DNA of 64,000 bases from Avena insularis (lineage: Eukaryota > Streptophyta > Magnoliopsida > Poales > Poaceae). The translations under genes were made by a program, and so were the position numbers. Position 1 is the stretch's first letter; each line of letters opens with the position of its first letter. Below, piece by piece: positions 56,064-64,000 of the stretch. The stretch is taken from contig CM042694.1 in the NCBI GenBank assembly GCA_023614405.1, positions 94,595,285-94,659,284 on the forward strand, in the 5' to 3' direction. The notes under the pieces are model-generated. The model saw only the letters and a list, made by a program, of their open reading frames with translations, did not search any database and had not been told where the DNA came from.

Positions 56064-59000
56064 ATCCGTCTGAGATGCCCACAACGAAGAAGGAGGTGAC
56101 AAAGCCAAATCCGGAGTTCAAGGCATCAGAAGAGATGACGAAGACGCCGTTGAAGGATGATGACCCCTCCAAGGTGACCTAGATAGGCGTAGGCCTAGGT
56201 AGCACATAGGAAAGCGCACTCGTCAAGTTCCTCCAAGCAAATCAAGATATCTTCGCATGGCAGCCATCTGACATGACCGGAGTACCTAGGGAATTTGCCG
56301 AGCACTCTTTAAATGTAAACCTGAACGCTAAACCCGTCAAACAGTCCTTACGGTGTTTCGGCAATGAAAAGTGTAAGGCAATAGCTAAGGAACTAGCACG
56401 GCTCGAGTTAGCCGGATTCATAAAAGAGGTCATCCACACTGAGTGGTCGGCCAATCCTGTAATGGTCCCTAAAAAGGACACCACTGATTTAAGGATGTGT
56501 GTTGATTATACTGCCTTGAACAAGGCTTGTCCAAAAGATCCGTTCGCTCTGCCTAGAATTGATCAAGTTATCGATTCTACGGCAGGCTCGGAACTCCTCT
56601 GTTTTCTCGACGCATATTCCGGTTATCACCAAATCTGGATGAAGGAATCTGACAAAGTCAAAACTTCATTCATAACCCCCTTCGGAACCTTCTGTTTGTT
56701 ACGATGCCCTTTGGGCTGAAGAACGCAGGAGCTACGTACCAGCGCACGATGCAGCGTTGCCTCCATGACCAACTCGGACGCAATGTACATGCATACGTGG
56801 ATGATATTGTGGTGATGTCCAAAAAGAAGGAAACGCTGATTTACGACTTGGAGGAAACATTCGCCAATCTACGAAAATACAACATCATGCTTAACCCGAA
56901 GAAATGTTTCTTTGGAATATCAGCCGGAAACTTGTTAGGTTTCATCGTGTCTCAAAGAGGCATAGAGGTGAACCGGGACAAAATCAAGGTTATACTCAGT
57001 ATTTCCAGGCCAACTCGCCTGAAGGACGTACAAAGACTAACTGGCTGCATCACTGCGGTCAGTCGATTTGTAAGACGGCTTGGAGAAAGAGCCGCACCAT
57101 TATATAAACTCCTGAAAAAGACCAAGGATTTTGTTTGGACCGACGAAGCTGAAGCTGCAGTACAAGACTTGAAGAAAGTACTCTCATCTGCTCCTATCCT
57201 TGCTGCGCCGGAACCACAGGAATCGATGTTGCTCTATATTGCTGCGATAAACAAGGTCGCTAGTATCGTCATGGTGGTGGAGAGACCGGAGGTAAATTAG
57301 GAACACCTGGTGCAGCGTCCGACTTACTTTGTCAGTGAGGTCCTGACAGAATCAAAACAGCGATATCCGCACTATCAAAAGTTGGCTTACGGTGTTTTTC
57401 TAACATATCGTAAGCTACGACACTATTTCCAGGAGCATCCAATTACCGTGGTGAGCACAGCTCCCATGAGAGATATAATCAACAACAATGGCGCCACAGG
57501 ACGCGTCGCCAATGGGGCATAGAGATTTCAGCTTTTGATATTGAGTATAAACCTCTGACAGCAATCAAATCCCAGATCCTTGTTGACTTTGTCGCTGATT
57601 GGACAGAGACGAAGGAGAACATGACCCTCCCTGAGTCAGGATACTGGACCCTCTATTTTGATGGGTCTAAGGCTCGAGGGGGCTCGAGGGCTGGCGTGGT
57701 GCTCAAATCACCCCAAGGAGATAAACTTTTATACGTGTTGCAGATCCACTTCACAGCGACAAATAATATTGCCGAGTATGAAGCACTGCTGCATGGAATC
57801 CGGATTGCTAAGGATATTGGCATTCGATGTTTGATGTGTTACGGAGATTTGGATCTTGTTGCTCAACAAGTGTCGGATATTTGTAATGCAAATAAACACA
57901 TGGCAGCGTATAAAGCTGTCGTGGATGATCTATCTAAATTGTTCGAAGGGTTTGAGGTTCAACACATCCCTCGAGCAGAAAATGAGGAAGCAGATGCACT
58001 ATCTCGGATAGGCTCTGCGCGGAAAGAGGTCCCGGATGGCGCTTTTCTAGAGCACCTCAAAGTTCCCTCAATAAAGGGAGTAGATGAGGAATATCCAACC
58101 AAATCCGACTCACCCCTAATAGCAGTCCTAGCTGTAATTCCCAGCTGGACCCAACCCTACCTTGATCATCTGGTAGATGGTAAATTACCCGAAGACGAGG
58201 TTCTGAGGCGACAGATTATCCAACGAGCGAAAGCCTATATTATAGTTAAAGGTGAGCTCTATAAGCGAAGTATTTATGGGGGTTTTCAGTGTTGCATATC
58301 TCCGGAAGAAGGAGTGGAAATCTTAAGGGAAATCCACGAAGGCGAGTGTGGTCACCATGCTGCAGCCAAATCTTTAGTGGCAAAAGCTTTTAGACACGGA
58401 TTTTTCTGGCTTACAGCTCAGGCGGATGTCGAACGATTAGTCAAGATGTGCAAAGGCTGCCAAAAGTACGCCAAACAAGCTCATGTTTCGGCTGATCAGC
58501 TGCGAACAATACCTATAACATGGCCTTTTGCGGTCTGGGGGCTTGATATGGTAGGACCATTTAAACGAGCTCCAAGTGGATTTACTCATCTCTTAGTGAT
58601 GGTGGATAAATTCACCAAATGGATTGAGGCTAAACCTGTCACTAGTTGTGATGGAGCAATAGCCAAAAGATTTGTCGAGGATGTTATAATCCGGTATGGT
58701 TATCCGCATAGCATTATCACGGACAACGGGAGTAACTTCTCTATGGGAGAATTGGCTGAATTCTGCAATGAGCAAAATATTCGGCTTGACATTGCGTCGA
58801 TCGCACATCCATGGGCTAACGCACAAGTCGAAAGAGCAAATGGTTTAATCCTATAAGACCTAAAACCGAGACTCGAAGCACCACTACGACGTGCTGCGGG
58901 GGCTTGGGCAGAGAGGAATTACCCTCTGTAATATGGAGTTTACGAACAACTCCGAACAGGTCAACCGGATACACAGCTTTCTTCTTGGTCTATGGTGCAG

Positions 59001-59434
59001 AAGCAGTTCTTCCTATTGATTTAATTCATACTTCTCCTAGAGTGGCCGCGTATATTGAAGAGCATGCCGAGATTTCTCGACAAAATGATCTCGACTTAGT
59101 CGAAGAAGTTCGCATCGTTGCTAAAATGAGATCAACAGCCTATCAGCAGAAGTTACGCAAGTATCATAGCCAGAGAGTCCGAAATAGATCTTTCAATAAA
59201 GGCGATTTGGTTCTCCGGCTTGTGCAACAAAGAAAGCACAAACTTTCCCCAGTATGGAAAGGGCCCTTTTTAGTTAGTCGAGTATTGCACAATGGTTCGT
59301 ACTACTTAATTGACATGAGACCAGTCAAAGAAAGACCTGCTACTAAGAAGAGAAAGAGAGCTGGAGGCAGTACAAATCCGGATGAGTTAGATAGACCGTG
59401 GAATATTGCTCAGCTACGTCCCTTTTATTCTTAG
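56064..59434 (+). pseudogene. Tat pol: reverse transcriptase, RNase H, second RNase H, integrase
   Basis: Reverse transcriptase starts near 56270 (MTGVPREFAEHSLNVN) and has CVDYTALNKACPKD, then a one-base shift in a T run near 56695, then YVDDIVVMSK (near 56795). RNase H follows to about 57520, with a stop at 57298-57300 and a one-base loss near 57515. The additional archaeal-type RNase H is at 57640-58010 (YFDGSKARGGSRAGVVL; ENEEADALSRIGS), characteristic of the Tat lineage. Integrase: zinc finger 58330-58470 (CGHHAAAKSL; CKGCQKYAK), core GLDMVGPF, TDNGSNF and VERANGL (to 58850), a stop at 58854, a shift near 58915, and the C-terminal part to 59434 (NWS-like end NIAQLRPFYS). Confidence 0.85.
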
Positions 59435-60015
59435 TTTATCCTTCTTTGTAATCATATATATGTACATGTTCTATGAGAAATAAAAGTTTTGGTTGCCTCA
59501 AGTTTTTCTAAGAAGTTTTTACCATCTTATTTTTGAATGATCATGTCATAGTCGAAAATCCCAGAATGCTTGAAAGTAGTTTATGCTCATGTTCGTTCTG
59601 GTTTAGATTTCCGATTCTCAAATTGCTACCCTCGGGTATAACTCTAAAGTTTCTAGTCTTTACTTTGGTTATTTGTCTGATTGCCGGATGCGGGTATTTT
59701 CCGAGTAGTGAATTGTTGGTACTGGAAGTCGGCTTTGTTTCCGAGTTTAAACTGGTTTAGCAATTAAGCTCCGTTGCTCGGCAAAGTTTCCGGGCAGAAG
59801 GTTTAGCCGGCTCACGAAAGGGACGAGACGGAAAGCCAGATAAACGATAAGTATAGGCGAAAAAATTCAATTGCTTATGTAAACATTTCAGGCACACAAA
59901 AATTTAAAGCCAAAAGTGCTGAATAGATCAAAAGCTTAGCACTAGCAAAATTATAGTACTGCATATTTATAGATCCTTCATGTTTTTTCAGAATAATACA
60001 AATGTTTCTGGCAAT
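59435..60015. other. Tat 3' untranslated spacer
   Basis: Lies between the end of pol and the tail-to-tail antisense gene. It contains an AATAAA at about 59478. No gene was seen. Confidence 0.45.
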
Positions 60016-60749
60016 CTATGATGCAGGAGGAGAAGAAGGAGTTGCCGGCTCGCTGGATACATCGCCTTGATATCGTTCCGAGATGTCCACATCCGAAATG
60101 GTGCGGTCATCGTCGGAAACTTCTGCTGCTTCTTCTGGAGGCAGAGGCAGAGTGTCCACGCGGGTGAAGAAAGGAGTGTCGTAGCTGGTCAAATTAGCCA
60201 CGTGACACCCATATCCGGCACAGGAGTCCATAATAGCCTTGATGTCCTGCTCCTGGCCATCATCATCCACTGTAGAATACCCTCTGGTCACTTGCCATAT
60301 CTCCATGCTTCCATGGTGGCTCATGACCATGGTGAGAGCGTTCTGTGCTGCGGATCACGCGTAGGACATATTCCAATCCTGGACAAGCTGCGGCATCTCC
60401 TTCGCTTTGTCCCGCACCTGAAAATCCAACATGCTATGCATGTCCAGAATCTTGAGAGCTTCGCCAATATCCTCAAGGGATTGGTGGAAGTCTGAAGCAG
60501 GTCACCGACTTGGGTAAGCCGGTGGGTGCGGGGCTCGGCGGAGGTGGAGTCCGTCAAGTTCAGAGGACCTATACACAAAACAGTTAAGAAAATCCAACAT
60601 TGAAAGAAGTCGAAGAAAATGGACAAGTCAGACAGATGGAACATACCGAAGATGACATCGTCAATCTTGGTCTTCTCTTCCCGAAGACTCCGGAGTTCAG
60701 CCCGGAGTGCCTTGGAAAGGTCCTTCTCTCTGCACAGCTCATTATTGAG
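60016..60749 (-). pseudogene. Antisense gene of the Tat element, intron-containing, cut by an LTR
   Basis: On the minus strand an exon enters from the Athila insertion at 60749 (LNNELCREKDLSKALRAELR, coiled-coil). It has a GT donor at 60645-60646, a 78-base intron ending TTTTGTGTATAG (60569), and continues PLNLTDSTSAEPRTHRL. After a one-base loss near 60490 it reads DIGEALKILDMHSMLDFQVR, has a TGA near 60358, and ends with an acidic tail (PLPPEEAAEVSDDDRTISD) at 60016. The 5' part is beyond the insertion. Antisense ORFs between pol and the 3' LTR are known in Tat elements; the function is unknown to me. Confidence 0.6.
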
Positions 60750-62062
60750 TGATGACCCACAAGTATAGGGGGTGTATCGCAGTATTTTAGATAAGTAAGA
60801 GTGTCGAACCCAGCGAGGAGCAGAAGGTGCTGGCTAGTGGTATGGATCAGGAATTCTCTGCAAATACTTAGCAAACGGATTTTTAGGGGGTTTTGACAAA
60901 GCAAGTAAACAAAGCACGAGTAAATAAAAGACAGTAGGAATAAATGCAGCAAGTGGCCCAATCCTTTATGCAGCAAAGGACAAGCCGGTTGTATTAATTA
61001 AGATGACCAAACGTTCTCGAGGACACATGGGAAGACTATCAAGTGCTCTCGCTTCATATAGTTGATTAATCTTCTTTAGCTTGCTAAGTGTTGTGTGGGT
61101 GAACCCGTGCTAATGTACCGACCTTCCTAGGACTAATACATACTTGTGATTATACCCCTTGCAAACATATGTAAGTACAAGAAAGTAATTAAGGTAGAAA
61201 CCTAACCACAGCTTTAAACTCTAAGACCCTTACGTCCCTTGTGCAATGGTTTCCTAACGGGGGTTCAGGTTTTTGTCACTCCGGCAACCCCTACGATTAG
61301 TAGCCAAATACACAATGCATTCCCCTAGGCCCATATAGATGAAGTGTCATGTAGTCGATGTTCACATGACACCACTAGAAGAAGTACACCACAACTTAAA
61401 TATCAAACTATTGAATCTTTCTCAACACAACTCCACTACTAACAACATGACTTCTCCCATGTCCTCAAGAACAACACGAACTAATCACAAGACATCATAT
61501 GGATCATGATCAGAGATGGAATAATGATGTATAACAATCTGAACATAAACAATAATTCAATGGTTCACTCAATAGCATCAACTAGAAAGAGTAATCAACA
61601 CCAGGAAAGTTTCCCCTATGAACTATGCAAGATTCAACCCAATTGTTACATCAATATGGAGATGGTGATGAGGGTGTTGTTGATGATGATGGTGGTGATG
61701 ATGATGATGATGATGATCCCGATGAAGTCCAGCTTGATGGTGGTGTTGATGGCGACGATCTCCCCTCTCCGGGAAGGAATTCCCTCGGCAGAAATCTGTC
61801 TGCCGGAGAGATCTTTCTCTCTCAGTGTTTTCCGCCCCGCAGAGGCGGCAGAATCTTTCTCTGGTCACTCCCCTAGTCTTAGGGTTTCGGGAGGATGATA
61901 TACGCTAGAGGGGAGAGGCTGGAGTGGGCCAGGGTGGCCACACCACCTGCTGGCATGGCCTAGGGCAGAAGAAATAACATAAGTATCACCTCTCAATACG
62001 AAATATATCAATGAATAATAGTGAATTAAGACATAGAATAGTGATGCAAAATGGACGTATCA
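60750..62062 (-). repeat. LTR of an Athila-like (Sabrina-like) gypsy element, minus strand
   Basis: The plus strand starts TGATGACCCACAAGTATAGG and ends AAATGGACGTATCA. It is followed by CTCCCCCCAAGCTTAG, the complement of a polypurine tract, so this is the 3' LTR of an element that continues rightward. A GATGATGGTG microsatellite lies at 61660-61720. The left flanking bases are TTGAG; the other end is outside the window. Confidence 0.8.
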
Positions 62063-63171
62063 ACTCCCCCCAAGCTTAGACTTCGCTTGTCCCCAAGCGA
62101 AACTGAGCTCAATAAACATGGCCTCAGGTTTATGGAGTGAAGAGTCGATAAAAGAATACGGACAAGAAGCATCACATTCATCAAATACATAGATCATAAT
62201 AGAAGACAACTCACTATTATATAACTCAACTTGTAATGAGTAAAGGAAACACAATAAAGATACATAAAGTGAATCATAATTAGTAATGGCAAACTTAGCT
62301 CTTGGTCGAAGAATAGTTGATAATTTGCTGGAGTTCACAAATAACTGGTTTTTCAATGATAGCTTTCAAAGTAGTAAAAATCAAGATAAGAGCAATGTGC
62401 AAAGCAAGGAACATAAGACATGATTGAATAAATCATCATATGAATGAATGAAACACAACAACTCAAAATACTTGCTGAGATAGAAGGGAATAGGTTTACT
62501 GACTCATCTACAAAGCAAAAGAAAAGCCCTTCGCAGAGGGAAGCAGGGATTGCAAGTCTCATAAAGAGCTCCCAAAAATTATGATACTTACTAGCTTTCA
62601 GCTCTCATTGCCCCTATCATAGGCATCTTTAGGTGGTTAAGGTTAAAGTGATCAAATATGAGGATATGCATTGACAAGTTGTAAATTGAGAATCTCAGGT
62701 CCCTTGAATACGAGGGCCGCTCCTCATGCTACTCAAGTTTAGTCACCGGTAAGTTCTTGTCATCGTAAGCATATGTGTATCATTGAGAACAGCCAACGGG
62801 GTACCCCTTTCCCGATGATACGGAAGAATCCCCATATCAAAATGACAAGGCAAGTATACAACAAGTATCTTAGCAATCTTCTTATTTACCATGGGAATAT
62901 GGTGCTTTTTTCTCTCTTTCCTCTTTTCATAATCTCTTTTTTCTTTTTCTCTTTTTTTCTCAATCTCTATCTCTTTTTTTATAAGAAGAATGCTTCATAG
63001 ATACTTGTTATGGTTACGCTGCAGGTTTCCACCATGTCAGCATGGATTAGACCAGCGGCCCAGGCGTTTCTCTAACACATATGCATAACTCCATGGACTT
63101 ACAAGCTCCCCTTTCATTTCACACCGACGACATCCATAGACAAAAGAACATGATATCAACTAGGTACAAAG
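62063..63171 (-). mobile_element. Internal 3' region of the Athila-like element
   Basis: Non-coding sequence following the polypurine complement, with a long T/C-rich tract at 62905-62980. No Gag or Pol domain is reached before the copia insertion at 63172. Athila elements often have a long non-coding or env-like region here; no env-like ORF was recognised. Confidence 0.65.
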
Positions 63172-64000
63172 TGAAGGGTTTCGCAGCATAGTAAATCAAA
63201 ATTTTCTACGGAAGCGAACAGAGGGAAAGCCAAGATCTAATCTAGGAGATGCAAACAATGAGAGAGATTGGATTAGATCTTCATACCCTTGAAGATTCGC
63301 ACAGCGGAACGTTCGTCGGAACGTGGGTGATGTAGTCGTACTCGCTTCTCCTCCTCGCGATCCGATCCGATCTAGCACCACAAGTGGCAGTGCCTCCGTG
63401 AGATGCACACGTGAAGCACCTCGACGTCTCCTCCTTCCTCGGACCAGCAAGTAGGGTGGAGAGATAGATTGGATCTACAACACGACGGCGTGGTGTATAT
63501 GGTGGAGAATTTCTGCAGCAGGGCTTCGCCTACAAACAGTCGGGAGGGAGAGAGGAGGGCAACTAGGGTTTGGAGGAAGGTGTAGGGGGAGGGGGCGCAC
63601 CAGCCCTCTATATATAGAGGGGGGGTGCGGCCAGCCCTTGCCCATCCTCCAAGCCTATCTCTAGTTTAAACGATTTAAACTTATCCCTTATCTAGAAACC
63701 CTATCTCTAGTTTAAACGAGTTTAAACTAATCTAGGATCGGCTGGGCCCTATGGGGCCTTGTGCCCCTGGCCCAATGAGGCCAGGACACTCCCTCATAGG
63801 CCCATTCCCCCTCCCGGAAGGTGGGACCACGTTGGCCCCCTTCCGGAAGGTTCTAGAAGCTTCCGGTACAATACCGATTAATCCGGAACAATTCCGAACT
63901 CCAAAACTGCCTTTGCCTTATATGAATCTTATTCTCCGGACCATTCCGGAACCTCTCATGATGTCCCGGATCCCATCCGAGACTCCGAACAAAAATTCAT
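63172..64000 (-). repeat. Copia LTR, minus strand, running off the window
   Basis: The plus strand starts TGAAGGGTTTCGCAGCATAG. Downstream the order CATACCCTTG, CGTTCGTCGGAACG and GTAGTCGTACTCG parallels the U5 part of the copia LTR at 5075-5130. A TATA box on the minus strand is the CTCTATATATAGAGG near 63605-63620, and the GGCCC-rich and TTCCGG-rich upstream part follows. The remainder is outside the window. Confidence 0.65.

Larger units (their letters stand above)
51612..60749 (+). mobile_element. Ty3/gypsy Tat-lineage (Retand-like) retrotransposon, 3' part outside the window
   Basis: Plus orientation: LTR, a TTGGCGCCCACCGTGGGG primer site, a long N-terminal extra region, gag, protease, reverse transcriptase, RNase H, a second archaeal-type RNase H, integrase, and an antisense gene. 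The second RNase H and the antisense ORF are typical of Tat elements. It is interrupted at 60750 by an Athila-like LTR, and the 3' LTR is not in the window, so its TSD cannot be checked. It is inserted in a LINE. Confidence 0.88.

Noticed and set aside
61506..61898. ORFs with Met/Val or His runs near the GATGATG microsatellite
   Set aside because: They are simple translations of a microsatellite within the Athila-like LTR.
1..64000. Bacterial-type features (CRISPR, operons, Shine-Dalgarno sites, tRNA or rRNA genes)
   Set aside because: The window is plant nuclear DNA. No tRNA or rRNA signature was recognised beyond primer-binding sites, and the repeats are of transposon origin.

Overview
The window is grass nuclear DNA made almost entirely of transposable elements. 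Long nested LTR retrotransposons, a large CACTA transposon with CCGGGGCTAAAGG-type subterminal repeats, and LTR types I recognise from memory as wheat/barley families point to a Triticeae genome (wheat, Aegilops, rye, barley) or a close Pooideae relative. I found no intact host gene, rRNA, tRNA or CRISPR. Family names are from memory; boundaries rest on terminal motifs and target-site duplications (TSDs) read directly.

Layout. 130-945: 3' end of a LINE, minus strand. 946-4947: AT-rich non-coding DNA with small repeat fragments. 4948-28849: one minus-strand Ty1/copia solo LTR carrying two later insertions. The first is a 13.7-kb Ty3/gypsy chromovirus (5477-19155, TSD GGCAC) with LTRs of about 3.9 kb and an extra ORF before gag. 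The second is an 8.3-kb copia (19928-28272, TSD ATTAC). 29490-32089: a gypsy solo LTR (TSD CACCC) with a copia LTR inside it. 32095-34561: non-coding DNA with a TTGCTACA-rich repeat.

34565-46225: an 11.7-kb CACTA element (TSD CTA) with three genes. A tnp2-type transposase and a TNPA-like gene ending in an Ulp1-type (C48) protease domain lie on the minus strand; a small gene of unknown function lies on the plus strand. The TNPA-like and plus-strand genes diverge from an internal promoter region that has subterminal-type repeats and E2F-like sites. Two tandem hairpins resembling small-RNA precursors lie upstream of the transposase.

46590-50517: a chimeric, non-autonomous copia (TSD GCGGA), minus strand, next to the poly-A end of a second LINE (50535-51611). 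That LINE is cut by a Tat-lineage gypsy (from 51612) with two RNase H domains and an intron-containing antisense gene. The Tat element is cut at 60750 by an Athila-like gypsy, which is cut at 63172 by another copia LTR. The last three elements run past the right edge.

All coding regions are decayed by stops and single-base frameshifts, so none of these elements should be autonomous as written. The CACTA is the most interesting unit because its ends, gene set and internal regulatory architecture are still readable.
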